DNA of 64,000 nt, from assembly GCF_905475395.1 (NCBI RefSeq), contig NC_058337.1:70514368-70578367 (forward strand). Reading direction: 5' to 3'. Positions 47,501 through 61,925 of this stretch are shown here, in pieces (the stretch's first letter is position 1; every line of letters begins with the position of its first letter). The translations under genes were made by a program, and so were the position numbers. The notes under the pieces are model-generated. The model made no database searches. It was given only the letters and a program-made list of their open reading frames with translations, and had not been told where the DNA came from. Origin of the DNA: Chrysoperla carnea. Lineage: Eukaryota; Arthropoda; Insecta; Neuroptera; Chrysopidae.

Positions 47501-50500
47501 AATTTGGATATAAAAATTCCCGCTTATCTTCTAAATTTTGCCTTAATACATCAATAACTTTAAAAGAGCAAATTACGAGAAATAACTCAAGGCAGATATT
47601 GAAAAATTGTATTCTTATTTTTCGTCTACCTTCATGAAGTTGTAACAAAATTCATCAAGAGCAAATTACGAGAAATAACTCACTAATTTTGTCAGAAGAA
47701 AGTGAGCATTGAAAATAAATCTCTAAGATGCAAAAGAAAATAAAAAAGTAAACATGAGCAAGGCCCATTTCGACAGATTGCATTTTTATTTTGACATCAA
47801 TTGCTTGCGCGGCATAATTACTGAAGACAAAACAAACGAAAAAGTTTTAATAATCATACAAGTTTTTTTATCCACTAGAACAGAGGTATTCAAAAAATTC
47901 TCAATCCTCACCTGTTAAATTAATATAATAATATTTGTTGTTAAAAAAAACACAATTAAAATAAAAAAAATAATGCATTTCACATAAATATTGTGAAAAA
48001 CTGGTTCATTTTGTATCTGTAAACTTACAATATTATGGGCCTGTTCAATGTACATTATATGTTGCTGCTTGGCTATATGCCTGCCATTTTTTTGAAAAAA
48101 AAATTGAATTAAAGAAGGAAGGATTATTAAATTGTAATATAAGTAACAATTTCAAGGCTATCATCTTCTTCGCTCATAGCCGACCATTATTATTTCTTTC
48201 GATGGTTTACGCGTTTATTTATTGTCATGTTCAAGAAAATTGAATCAATCTGAATCAGAAAAGATATTTAATAATACTAGAACCGTATCATTAGTGCAGA
48301 CATGCTTCGGTACATTGATGATTGATGAAAATGAATATGTCTATTCATCCATTTATATTTGAACACACAGATCCTTAAAAAAAATATTTAAGATATTTAA
48401 CAAACTGCAAAACGTAAAGGCAATGTACAAATTTAAAATTTATTTCTGCGTTCAATATTGAGAATTTAGTCTGGTGCTCTAATATTTGAAATAAATTAGG
48501 AGTGGGTCAAAATTTGGTAGAATCTTTCAAACCGTAACACAGGTATTCAAACTCAATGGGGGAAATTACATGTAGGACATAAATTGCTTTCTGGCAACCA
48601 TAGGAAGGTTAACATATCGAAAAATTTGTTTCCATTTTTCGGCGCAACCACGATGTTATACGTCTGTCTTTTCTGTGTTTTTAAAATATACAAAAAAATG
48701 TTCTGCTAATCGAAAGTATGTAGGTGGGATTAAGGATGTACAAACACAGTAGCGGGAAAACAAATTAAAAAAACTATATATTTTCAATTTTGATGATGAA
48801 TTATGTTATAACTAGACAAAATAAGACGAAAAGTAAGATTAAAATACATAATAAATTTTTGATATATGGAGTAATTTTCAAAATATCGAAAATTGAAAAT
48901 TTCATTTAAATATTAAGCTTCGATATTTCGAAAACTAAGGCAGATATCGAAAAATTTTATCTAATTTTTCGTTTACCTTCATGAAATCAAAAAAATGCAT
49001 TATCAAAGTTGAAAATAAGGAAAAAATAATTTCAACCACAAGTCTAAACTTGCCTTGGCGCTTGTGGTATCTTAATAACTAAGCCTTCTCTTCGTTGATG
49101 CCCAGAGCTTAGTGTGCCTTATTATAAAGTCATCACTGGACGCAAGCTTGGATAAGTTGTTCTATGCTCAGAATGTTGAGCAGATACCAAATCTATTATT
49201 CAAGGTTCACTTTTCTATGGATTAAATTGTACACACATAAGTATTTTATTTCTTTGCAAAAGTTTATAGTTAGCTAGGTCTATATTGTCCTGTATGTGTG
49301 TGCAAACAGTGTTTATATATTTTTGTCATGACATCGTCGCAATGCAATGCACATCGTTTCTCGTCCAGACTGAAATGAATAAAATATCATTTGGTGTTTG
49401 GTTCAATGTTGGATTGGATACTACTCTGGGGCTGTCTTATTGCTGTGCAAATAATATATATTGCAGTTAATGTATTTAATAATGATCAGTCTCGGATTAA
49501 CAGCAACAAAAAAATTTAAACTTTTTTACTTCGCTTACATTTATATTTTATTTACTTTTTTGTGATCAAACTTCGATTACCTGTTAATAGTGTCTGGTAT
49601 TCTGTAAATTTTTTATTGATTAACATGAGATGTGGTCGACTTTTGTGCCATTGTTAGTAGGACTAAGAATAAGTCTGTTCTTTAATAGAGAACTTATTAA
49701 TTTTTTTTTGGGTATAAATTCATATATAAATAAAAGAATAATTCTTCTAAAGTATATTTAAGAAACTTTTTTTTAAAATTAATAATTTCATTATTATTTT
49801 ATTAATTATTAATGAAAAATAGTTATATTTTTGAATAAAAAAATTGGCAGGGACGTATTTGCACCCATTGAAGCAGTGAGCCAATCGGAATTACGATAAA
49901 TTGACATTTTTCAGCTTGTTTCTATGGAAAATTACTTTATAATATATTGAAAGTAAGTTTAGAAACAAACCATTTATCATTCTGTATGTTATTTTATCAT
50001 TTCTCTGTGCGGTGCCGTTGCCAAAAACGATGTGTTGACGATTGTTGTTTGAATTTACAGTTTAGAAAAATCATTTTCAATTGTAAAATTACATGAAAAA
50101 ACAATTAATTTTTTTTTTAATTTTTCTTAGTATGTTTTAGTAAATTTTTGAAAAAATTAATAGCAAAAAAACATGCAAGTTCTCTAATAGAAGTTTTATA
50201 TATATTATCAAAGTTAATAAATGAGAACTGTAGGATATTCCAGATTAAATTTCGATTTTGTCCCAATTTTCTATATCAGTTTTTGTATGATACATATAAA
50301 GGATTTGGGAAAAAACAGACCCGGAAAATAAGACCGAAAAAATTTGTTAAATAGTGTCCCATTTTTGAACGCAACGGCTAAAAACTTCAGAACAAAAGTC
50401 CTCTATAGTCGACAAACTCAACCCAACCAACTCGTAATTACAATACCCCGGAGTTATAAAATTTTCGATCCATTTTTTCCGATATAAATACTTTCGACTA

Positions 50501-52455
50501 CCATATAACCTTTATGAATTTTTATTGCGTCACTTTTTGGGTCATTTATATCTTACTCATATAAAAGGTCATTTATATCTATGTATTCGTAGTATTTATT
50601 ATCTTATATGCATTCATGCGATAATTGTATGCTCAAGGGCAAAAGGATAAACAATGACTCTAGATCGTATACACCTATTATGTGAAGAATTTACTAATAC
50701 GAGTTATGATATTAAAAATCTGAAGTAGATACCAGGCGAAAAAGTCTCAAATCACAGGCTTGACTAACCTAAAATAGTCCAAATCAAAGTAATAATTAAG
50801 TAATATTAAGGACATACATTAATGAGACTTGTTAATAGACAAATGAAATAAATTATCATAATTGAAAAAGTTAAAATGATTTTGAATGATTCAAGAAAAA
50901 AAGATACTGTTATCGAATGGGGTATTATCGTTAGTCAAAAATAAATCATGAAATTTGAAAAAGGTTAAAATTTTTGTAAAAATATACTTAAATATTCTGA
51001 GTCATAAAAGCAAATTTTTCTTTAAAAATATTAAAATTAAAAATCGTAATTTTTAAACTGTATATCACGTGATCTAAAACGCGGGTAAGCCTTGCTGTGA
51101 TGTCATAGCGGTATGAGTAATAGACCATCAATTAGTACAGTTTAAAAAAGGTTTAAAAATTAATTTAAGTTTTTGGCAAGAAAGCTTGTGTATTTTCCCG
51201 AAATAAATTTTTGGTGGCTTTTTATTAGCAAAATCAATATTTTGAAGTAATTTTTCAAAAATAGTGGAATACCCTATTAATTTGGTTGAATTTTAATTTT
51301 AAAAAGCTATTAAAAGCAAGGTTTAACATGGGACTAAATGATATTTCACAAAAATCATATCGATTAATATATTTTAAACTTTTACCAGATAATAATTACT
51401 TAAACTTTTAACAAAATTTCAAAAAATTTTCTATTTTCTATTATTTTAAAATTATTTAAAATTTACATATACTGTTTCCCTATGAATGCACATAGCAAAA
51501 AAGTTTGTTGAATGAACGTCCTTAAATAATATGTGGATAGATATAATAAATCAATTTCAATAGTAATTATAGTTATTTTCATTGAATTGTATGTATAATT
51601 CCTATTATCATATATAATATTATCATATATAATAGTAAGAAGAAGTAAGAAGAATTATTTATTATTTTTGGGAATTCTTATTTTATTTTTTATTCAAAAA
51701 TAAATAAATAGTTTTACTGATTTTTTTTTTACACAAGTTATAATTTTAATATATGTTTCATAGAGTAAATTTTCAGCATTTGTATTTGAATCATTAAACG
51801 ATCTGATAGTAGTAATGTACAGTGTTATTAATTTAGCTTTTCAAATTGTCTGAAAATTGGGAGTCTATTTTTTAAAATTAACACAAAATAACAAAACCGT
51901 CTTCAAAAAAAAATTATTCCAAAACACATTAATAAGCACTAAAAAGTAAAAAAAATAACGATAATATAATGTAGTTACAATTATTGTTATTTTTAGAGTC
52001 GGTATCAGCCAAGTTAATGCAGCAAACTGTTCTGTCCCATAGGTTTCTATGGCTGACACCGATTCCAAAAATAACAATAATTTTAACTACATTATATTAT
52101 CGTAATTTTTTTACTTTTTAATTTATATTAATTTGTTTTTAGTTTTTTTTTTAAGTCGGTTTTATTTTTTTGTAAAAATTTTATTTTGTGAAGTGTCAAG
52201 TACGAGTATATTTTAGACAATAATACATATACAAAGTGTTTTGTATGTAGAAACACACACACACTCTTCAGAAAACATAAATTGTATTTCTTTTCTCAAT
52301 GACCATTGACTATCTATCTCATTCAGAATACATCATAGTTTTCTAAGTATTTGGTACTGAGTAATCCACTCACTATAAGTCAGATACATTACATGTGTGG
52401 TAGATTCAATCACTTTCAATACGTCATTCATAACTATTTTTATAATATAAAATAA
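44590..52455 (+). other. First intron of second PDZ gene, distal part
   Basis: No coding exon recognised. Diffuse repeat relatives: 46230-46320 resembles 50241-50330; 47587-47640 resembles 48940-48980 (AAGGCAGATATCGAAAAATT); GAGCAAATTACGAGAAATAA occurs at about 47573 and 47661. An inverted-repeat element lies at 51940-52121. ORFs at 49285 and 50148 look accidental. Confidence 0.4.
51940..52121. mobile_element. Short MITE-like stem-loop, ~72-bp arms
   Basis: 51940-52011 pairs with 52050-52121 with only a few mismatches. Landmarks are TAACGATAATATAATGTAG against its complement at about 52088-52104, and CGGTATCAGCCA against TGGCTGACACCG. The loop is about 38 nt and there is no ORF. Confidence 0.75.
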
Positions 52456-52920
52456 CTAGAGTGGTACCCACCTGCTTCGCTGGGTTTAAAAGTAAAGATT
52501 GATAAAGATTGCTCTCGCTTATCCCCTTTCTATAACATTCGAAATAATGGTAAGGATTGTTTTACACAGGTAAAATATATGTATGGTTTTCTATTTTTAT
52601 AAATGTATAATAGTAATTATTCATTGAGTATATCAGAGAAGATGGCCGTGAAATATTTTATATTGACTATTTTTACAGAAATCTGTAATTTATGGTAACG
52701 TCAAATGATTACTTTTACAGAAATCTGTAATTTATGGTAATGTCAAATGTCAAATTAAATTAAATTTTTTTAAAATATATCTTTATAAATTATTGTTCAT
52801 GTGTTATTCTGATATATCAGTATATTACTGAACAGTTTCATTGAAAACCATTCGCTAGTTGAAGCGTGAAAGGGTAACAAACAAACAAACATGCTTACTT
52901 TCGCATTTATAATATATAGA
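52456..52920 (-). mobile_element. Helitron-like element (minus)
   Basis: On the minus strand the 3' end is ACCCA, loop, TGGGT, then ACCACT and CTAG followed by T (52455). The 5' end reads TCTATATATTATAAATGCGA then AAGTAAGCATGTTTGTTTG and CCCTTTCACGC, a start I associate with insect Helitron-like elements. A 42-bp direct repeat (TTTTACAGAAATCTGTAATT at 52671 and 52713) sits inside. Confidence 0.6.
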
Positions 52921-54112
52921 AATAATTGATTATTTTATAATGAAAAATGATTCATTCTTAAAACTTATTACTAGTTCATTAACATATTCATTAGTATTTT
53001 TATAAAAATAAATTTCTTCGTTACCTTCATCATATAATTGGTCATAAATTTTATGCAATGTGCATATGCAAAACTTATATTTATTGAAATTCATGTGAAT
53101 ATTTTTTACAACCGGAAATATAATATACGAATTTTAAATAAATTTAAATACTATATCCTTAATGTAACAACATGCGTCATTCGATAAATTTAAATTAAAC
53201 AGTACATCTTTAAGTTGCATGTATATGTTTTAATTTTTTAGAATAAGAGCCAGTCAGCTCTTCGGTAGTAAAACTAAAAAAACTGCATCTTACCACAGGT
53301 TAGAGTGTGTTAAACGGCAATCATCAAGATAATCCTGTATGAAAGCAAGCAAGGAAAGGTTTTAGATCATGTAAATCTTGAACCAAGATTTTAGAACGTT
53401 GTTTTACCAGAACCGAGACATATTATAGACATAGTAAATATTTTAACCTTTGTTTATTCTGCTTGACCACATTTTTCTTACATGTTGTCATTTTTGAAGA
53501 TTACAATTTTCAAGCCGATTCCGACACTATAGTCTCGTCAAATTTCGCCTTACTTTTTCTTAAACCTACTGATCAGTCGAAAAAAGCCTCAAGCAAAGTT
53601 CTGCCTAGATGTGCAGTCATCTGACATCAATGCTGATGGGATATTATCTGCAAACTTTTTTAAAAATTATATGGAATGGATGTAGTGTTCTAGGGAAAAT
53701 GGATTTTCCTATTTGTTAAAAATAAAAAGACACCAAAATTTTTGGGAGAGTAATGAAACAAGAAAATAATCACTTATTAATTTATCAGTTTGAGAGAATG
53801 AGTTTTTACTAGTCCCGCACTCTATTAAAAATTTTTCGACTAGACCATAAAAATTTGATAAAAACAAATTTTTTATTTAAAAAAAACAATGGGACTCGTT
53901 GTGCCCCAGTTGAGGACATTAATTTAAAAGAAAAATTAATTTAATCATTTTCTATCCACAATATTATTTTGTAAGTGGGAGGGCATACGCTATTCGTCTC
54001 TATAATTCACACCAGATTTTTAAATTAAAAATAAATACATTACCATAACTATTTTCGGACATTGGATATTTAACAAAATTATTTTTATAATTTCTATAAA
54101 TATTATAGCCCT

Positions 54113-54605
54113 GGAGCCCGTGACAGTAAAACTTACACTAAGCACTTACACGGATTCCGAAATTTCGCATATGAATATTATTTAACGATACAATATGAGT
54201 TTATCCTGAAAGAAATATTTTTGAAAGTTGAAGTTATATTATAAACTGGTGTGACAGATATTTTGATCAAGTTTTGAGCTGTCAAAGCGAACAAATTAAA
54301 AAAAAGGAATTCCTCGATAAGGGTAAACTTTTATTGGCTTTATAACTAATAATCGGTGTGGCATACCTTTCTACCACACCAAATTTTCCTGAAAATAGAT
54401 AAATTTTGCAACAAAATGGTCTCTTACAAATTAATTCCCATGAAAGTGCAAAATACTTGTAATTATTAAAAATATAAAAATAAAAAATATTTTTGCAAGG
54501 ACCCAGACACACGTAGTCCATATTGTACTTATCGATAAATAGCATTGATTCATATGCGAAATTTCGAAATCTATGTAAGTGCAGTTTTACTGTCACGGGC
54601 TCTCC
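54113..54605. mobile_element. TIR element, ~493 bp
   Basis: Tips GGAGCCCGTGACAGTAAAAC (54113) and its complement ending GGGCTCTCC (54605). The arms continue through CGAAATTTCGCATATGAAT on both sides for about 75 bp; the left arm has an extra 8-9 nt. The interior ORF (minus, 54282-54596) overlaps an arm and is not transposase-like. Confidence 0.7.
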
Positions 54606-56170
54606 GCTTATTATTTATCAGAAAAGGAAAAATTATTATTTTTAATATAAATATCAAATACACCACACACGTTGGCTTATGCAAGATTTTACAATACTTA
54701 AATATTTTAAGTATTAAAGTAGTGCGATCATAGTATTTTACATAGTATTAAGTTTTAATTTTCAAGAATTTTGAACAGAGGAGAATAAGCTGATATCCAG
54801 AGAAATTTTATAATACATTTTTCCTATTCATTCAGTAAATAAAGATTTTAGATTTTCGCATGTTAATTACTGGCTAAAATGATTTCTAAGGAATATGATA
54901 TATTTTCCTGAAAACCGTGTGTTATTATTAATGTTTGCTAAAAAATACATTCAGTAGACAATTCAAAATTATTCTCAATAATACACGGATAATCGAATTT
55001 AGCCAATAACTGATTGAGCTATGTCAGGTTTGAAGTTCCAATTTTCGTCAAAAATAACTTTTCTCCATTTAGTTTATTAAGCCGACTGAGTTTTGGATAT
55101 CTCTTTCTTTATTGAACGACTTGAAAATATTTGTGTAAATACAAAAAAGATGATCAGGGTTTAAATTATTGTTTAAATGATCTTGATCTACAATTTTATT
55201 AATTATCAAAATTTCCAGATGCTCAAAATTAATTGAAAATTTTAAGTTTATTTTTTCTCCTCCCATCAATGTCCCAATTTGTACGAGCTCACACACACAT
55301 GCTTACACAAAAAGCAATCTAACTACATTACATTGACCGAAATCTAACTGAAACGTCATGCGATATGCTGAAAATTTTGATTTTGATTTTTGAATCGAGT
55401 GCTAGAACTTTCCTATACCGAGAAGTTAAAAAGCTGAAATATATGATGAAGTATTCTCATAAGATTACCGTGTGAGTGCTCCCTAAAACATACGTACAGA
55501 TAATATTTTAAAAGACTACTTAAAGACTATATGATACGCACCTTACAAAAGTGCCTTTAAATTCATTGTCAGTCACATTATAAACTTATTAAAATATTGA
55601 TATGATTATTGTATTGTGTTAATATAGTAGAATTTAATGGTTATTATTGAGGTTCTAGTTATTATTACTTTTAAGATGTGTCAAGACCACACAGAATTCT
55701 GTTAATAAATTATTAATATTTGTCGAAAACAAAATAAAATTGTTCAATAATCTCAATTTACTTCTATATTCAAAGAATAATCCTGTTTGTTGTAATAATA
55801 CAGTACTGTTTTTTTTGTTCCGGCTAAGATATCTGATCCGCATGTACTATTATTATAAACAAATTGATTATTTGCAGAAATAATAAAAAAAATTATCTAT
55901 TGCTGATAATTTTCGTATGACTTTATCCAACTTTATTGGGTTGATTTTAAAAGCAGTGAAGCGACTGATAGATTTATATCAGCCTTACGAATGGATAAAA
56001 TGTGATGGAGTTCACCATTTGGTGGTGTACTATACGGTTTGAGACATAAGGAATAGTAAAACATCGACCGCGTGGCCTTTCGATGTGTTCCTTGACACTT
56101 ATGTGCATATTATGGCAAACAAATCATTTTGTATATGAAAAATGCAATGTACTTGACAAAGAAGATGTTT

Positions 56171-56568
56171 TTTCATTAACTTCCCAGTGGGATAGTTATT
56201 GTAATGGGTCCGATTTTGCAAATTGAAAATTTTGACATATCTCCACGTTTCAAGGCCTTTAGAGTCGAATAGTGTGGTTTTTAAAAGGATGTCCGTGTGT
56301 GCACATGATTAGATTTTGATCCAAATCGGTCAAGTCGTTTTTTGTACCGAATGAAAAATTGTATAATTGTCATTATTATCACTTATCATTTATATAGTTT
56401 TAACGTCATGGGGGTGCAGGGGGGCGGTAGGCGAAGCCTCCTGAAAAGAAAAAAAATTATTTAAAAAAATAAAATAAAAACGATATAAAATAATTCCACT
56501 GATATAAAATCCTATCCACTGGGAAGTAGCCGTGTGGACTTTTCGGGTCGCACCTAGACCGCTTTTCG
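56171..56568 (-). mobile_element. Non-autonomous element family R3, copy 2 (minus)
   Basis: TTAACTTCCCAGTGGGATAG at the left and CCACTGGGAAGTAGCCGTG at the right form clean terminal inverted repeats of about 12-13 bp. Outside the right one lie the same GTCGCACCTAGACC bases as in copy 1. The interior matches copy 1 in reverse (CATATCTCCACGTTTCAAGG, GTACCGAATGAAAAATTGTA). Confidence 0.7.
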
Positions 56569-59500
56569 AATTTGGTAGATAGATGCAAGGACCACCGTAC
56601 TATTTATTTTAATTTTATAAAATTGATTTATTACATTCTACCGGAAACAAAAACGAATTCTTATTTGAAATTAAGACTATGTTAGTTATCTTTTGAAATT
56701 TTCAGAATTTCACGATTAACATATCAAATTAAAACTTCAATAATCAGCAAAATTGTAGGAAATAAAATTCACCATAATTGATCATCTTATAACTTTTTTA
56801 CAAAATATTTTCATGTTTTCACCTTAATAAAATATTAAATCTGGTTGCGATGAAAGTGAGGTAATTAAATTAACTCGAAGCTATCGAAACATTAATAACC
56901 TTCAATATTTAATAGTTTTGGAAAAAGGTGCTAAAATTTCAAAATTGTTGAAAAATTAAAAACAATTTCCCATAATTTTTATCGGAAAATTTAAGATTTT
57001 CGCAAGTGAAAATTATTTTTGATTTAGAATGCTATTATAGATGGCGGCCATTATCAGGTTATTTGTCAAGTTTCAACTCAATCAAGTTAACATTTTAGAT
57101 AGTGCTTGGAAAGCTTGAGGGGCTAACAAACTTTTCCCCTGACTAGATTACAATAACTTTTTTTTTTTTTTCTTTTTTTTTTGAGAAACAAAAGCACATA
57201 GTTAGAAAGCTGTCGAAGCGTATGTAATGTTGATTTTTCATAAAAAAAGGGTGGAAAAGTAACTCAGTACTATTACCTTTTATTTACCAATTTTCCGTTT
57301 TTCGCAAAAATATGGATCAAGGAGTCATTTTACGGGTAAGCTACTTATTATAAAATCGAAAGATAATAAAAAATGCTACAATTTGAAAAAAAAATTTAAC
57401 CTCGTAGGACAAAATGGCATAAAATGGCAGCCATTTTAAACAATTTACTAAATTGGAAATTTTGGCCGAACTATGTAATGGATTTTGCTAAAATTTTAAC
57501 CAAAAGTTGTAAGTAATGAAACCTACTATTGATATTAGTTTCATTAAAATCAATCAAATATTTTTCCAGTTACAGTCAAATGAACTGTTTTACCATATGT
57601 ATGTATACATATATATATAGCTGGGAGGGGAAGGGATGAAACCCCCCCAAAAAAATATGAGGAGTAGTTCTTAACATTGACTACAAACCTACCAAATTTG
57701 GATATCCACCGATGTCCCCTTTTGCGAATATAAAATAAAAATGATAAAATTTCTGAAAAAAATTCCATTTTTGACGCCATTTTGTTTTTTAAACATGTTG
57801 CACCACTCCGGGAAAGTAAAAAATTTCAAAAAATACTTATTTTGATGTGAAACGAAAAACCCCAAAGTTTCGATGCTCGAACTTTTAATCCATATAACAG
57901 CCTTTTTTTGCTTAGATTTACTCCAGTATATATATGTAGATAATTTATTTAATTGATTTTGTAACGATTATTAAAAGTAAGACTCCGGAAATTCTGAAAT
58001 AATACAATAAGATTTAATCGAAACTTAAAAGTTCAAAACATGGCTGATGCAAGATCTAAAACAAAACTCGATTGACCAAGATCAAGACTGAGATTATTTT
58101 AAAACCAAGATAACTTTGGCCTTGGTCTCGTCCATTACTAACTAGTTCAAAGCTATTTTTAATTAAATTTATTTTAATGAATTTTTTTCATTAAAATGAG
58201 CAGTTTTTAGTACGCAAGCCTATACCATTATTTTTATAATTAAATTTTCTTCTGACACCAATTTCGATTGGTTAACAGTTTGGAGTAGATCTGTTCGTAC
58301 GATATGAACAGGTAAGTCAAAATAGGTAACTACACCGATCTTTTAACCGTCGAAAATGGTATAGGCATGTCGGCCAAAAACCTTTCATAGAAAAAATTGA
58401 TTGAAATTAACTTACTTAAATATAGCCAACACTTTCCGATAGAAAAACCATGATAGGCGTGTTTATAAATCAATAAAATTTCATGTCTCATTTGGTTATC
58501 AGATGGATGAAGATCGACCTTATACCGACTCTTAGACTATATATTTTCATAACGCACTTTAATAACAGAATATTTCTATTTAGATGATGTATGAAACGAA
58601 ATGGATATAGGTATCATATAACTACATATTCCAGATTATTGGTATTAATTTTTATTCCATTTTACTTTAAGCTGAAGTAACAAAAACTGTTTCCTAAAAG
58701 ACATTCTAGCCTTAAATGTTTCTATACAGTATAGATTGCTATAGAATTTAGATTTTCCAGATTATGTAACATGTTTAATCAATAAATTTAACATCAATAC
58801 CAACGCAACATGGCAAAAAAGATTATTATCGATTGCATAAATAAATTACAACAAAAATTGAGTAATATATTTTCAAAAAACAATTTATTATTTATACCAA
58901 TTTTTTTAAAAATAATTCTATTATCGATTTACCTATTGTTTTAAATATCAAAAATGTCAAATTTAAATAAGTAAAATTAATTTAAATTATGGTTTTTCAG
59001 TGGCTATGAAACATTTTATTTATGAGTTTAGTTATGGTAGGAGTTAATTCTTTTCTTTCTTTTCAAAATGACCACTGTTTTAGAATCACTGACTTTGTAT
59101 ATTGGTTATAATTATTACTTGACATTCAATTTTCAAAAATAAATTGATTTGATAAATTACATTTCTTAATAATAAGAATATTGTTGTCATTGTTATTATA
59201 TCCAATAAAAATTGTTTTTAATTGGATAGTAACTGTTTTACCATACGTTATAGAGTTGCAACAATTATTATTGTTTGAGCTTTGTCTTTCATTTCAATTA
59301 TTTTGTGCTGTTCTTTTAGTCTAGCTTGATGCAGCGCTAGCGAATTATTTTTCCTGGCAGAAAAATCATAGTTTGTTTGAATAGCAATCAATTTAAGGCT
59401 GGTCACGAACAGTTTAAACTGAAATAATTTTTCAACCTGATTAATATCAATAGAGAAGAAGAGTAATTTTTTATGATGTTTTATATCAAATTTGAGACTT

Positions 59501-60928
59501 AAAAAGTCAACTTCAAAATTAATTTAAAGCTTTTTTTGTCCTTTGTCAAAAACATGAAATTTCTTCAAACTAAACTACTCAGAAAAATAATTTTTTGGTA
59601 TAACAACGAGTTGATGAGCTTTATACACCTACAAGATACATTTCTGATTTAAGGTAGGTCCGATCTATACCTATTTAACAGTTAAGGCCAATTTGCAGAG
59701 GTTGTATTGAAGTTGAAAGTCATCAATTCGTAAAAAAATCGGGGTTTTCCTTGAGAACCACCTTCTTCTAACATCGACTTGGCTAGTATTGAATTTTACG
59801 ATCTTGAATTGAATTTTTTATAGCACAATTTTTTCATTGCAAAATTTTCCCTAAAGTTTTGAAATGTTAGAGCCAATTTATACTAGATTAGTATATTTAT
59901 TTAGTTGCAACGATACAGAGCATATGACTAAAAATCCAGTAGACCTTGTATGTCAATTTAATACAAAGAAATCAATAAGAATAATTACTATTTCAAAAAA
60001 GTTTTTTGTTTATTTAAATTTAAAAAAAATTGTGTAATTATTTTAACCTTTACCGCAAAAGCAAACGTAGAGGAAAATAATTGGAATTAATACAATTTGT
60101 TTAACGTTTTCAAAACAAGTGTAGGGTAGCAATTGTTGAAAATTTGTGAGAATAATCGAGCCCTTTTTCTTCATTGTTTTAACGTTAAGACAAAAGCAAA
60201 AAAAAATGCAGATTTCTAACGTTAACCCGGTGATCTATTTATTAAACTTCACAGGCGAATAATTTGTTAATCATAAATATCAGTTAAATTTTATTAAAAT
60301 TTATGTATACTAAAAAGTACATAATAATTTTTTTACACTTGCTCTTTACATCATTTTAAAAATTAATTTAATAATTTTAGAAAAATAAAAAATATTTTTT
60401 ATTTTTAAGAGTAGTACTATTTTATTTACATTTTAATAATTATTTTAATTGTAATATTTTAATTTTAAAGCACAAACTTTTTTTATCCAGTTATATTTTT
60501 AGATATTTTTTGCATTTATAAAATTTCGTTACTTCAGATATGATATAATATTATTAGTATTTGTTTTTCTTCAAAAACAAGGTAGACGACTATAGAAATT
60601 CTAATAAAAAATAATTTTTCACACCTTAAAGAATGCCTTTTAAGGAAAAATTTCGTGGGTGTGTATTACATATCTAAATATAAAATAACACTAATGCTTT
60701 TATTGAATTCGAATCACGTATGTCTCAAGGCGTTTAACAGAATTAGTTATCTAAAGTAGTATCAAAGACTAAAAAGCTTTTTCAAATTTTTATTCTAAAC
60801 AGTTTCAAAGATAGTTCTATCGCAGTTTTATTTCGTATCACTGGAGGCTGTGTTAAGGTTTTGGTGAAAAATATGCAAAAAAAATTTTATTAAGTGGGAT
60901 CTTGAATTTCTTTTTTTCCACACTGAAT

Positions 60929-61024
60929 GCCTAGAAATGATCTACAATGTCTGGAAATGATCTGCAAAGTTTGGAAATGATCTACAATGTCTGGAAACAA
61001 TCTACAATGCCTGGAAATGATCTA
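60929..61024 (+). repeat. 20-bp tandem repeat, about 4.8 copies
   Basis: Unit GTCTGGAAATGATCTACAAT, starting at 60929, 60949, 60969, 60989 and 61009, with one to three changes per copy. Confidence 0.9.
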
Positions 61025-61925
61025 AATACCAACATTATTTTTGCCAATTTTAAATAATTAAATTTGAGGAATATTTCAATCAGTGGTAGTCTCAGTGTTT
61101 GAGATAGATAAGGTTGGATTTAAGGATTTGGCCAGTAATGCTAGAACTCACTCAGTATCCATTTCCGACACGAAAATTAAAAAAAAAAAAATTTCATAAG
61201 AATTTAGAATACCAGTTTCCTGTTAACCTAACAGCACAATCTCCTACAGTGGTCATTGGAGCTTGTTCTTATGATTCAGTAGTCTCTTTAGTCTACTGCT
61301 ACCAATCTTCGGTCACAAATCTCAAGTACTTAATGGAGCAATCATCTCAATTCCGCTATGTACATCCTTGCTTTTCTTTGAAGTTTGTAATATGATTCAT
61401 TTCATCTAAACTTCCGTGTAGTTAAATTTTTATACAAATAAAATGCCATTATTCATTGATTTCTTTTAATACTCGGTGAGTGTCGAAATATTATTCAAAG
61501 AATTTGAAAGAAATTCCGAAGAAATTTTTTAAAAAGTAAAAAGAAAATAAACCCACAAAAATTCCAAACGATGACATCACATTTTATAATGACATTACAT
61601 ATTTTTAAAACGCAATAGTAAATAACTATAAAAAAATAAACAAATGAAGGTGTAATATTTACACCTATCACGATCGATGTGGGTCAGTTACGCCATCATT
61701 TCTATCTCTACAAACAAGACTATCAGGTTTTTTTTTCTGAACTGATCATCAATATATGTAATATTAGATAAAACTCGTTGAAAAGCAAGGGCAAGGTTTT
61801 CATTAATGAAATTTTACTATAATTTTAGTCTTTTTCGACCTTACTTTCTTTAATTTAATAGAATAGCTTAGAATCTTTTAAAAATATACATATATTAAAA
61901 TTACTATTAAATTTGTACTTTTGCA

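Noticed and set aside
61114..61395. 94-codon ORF near the 20-bp tandem repeat
   Set aside because: Mixed composition but a poly-lysine run from an A-tract and no recognisable motif; not enough to call a gene.
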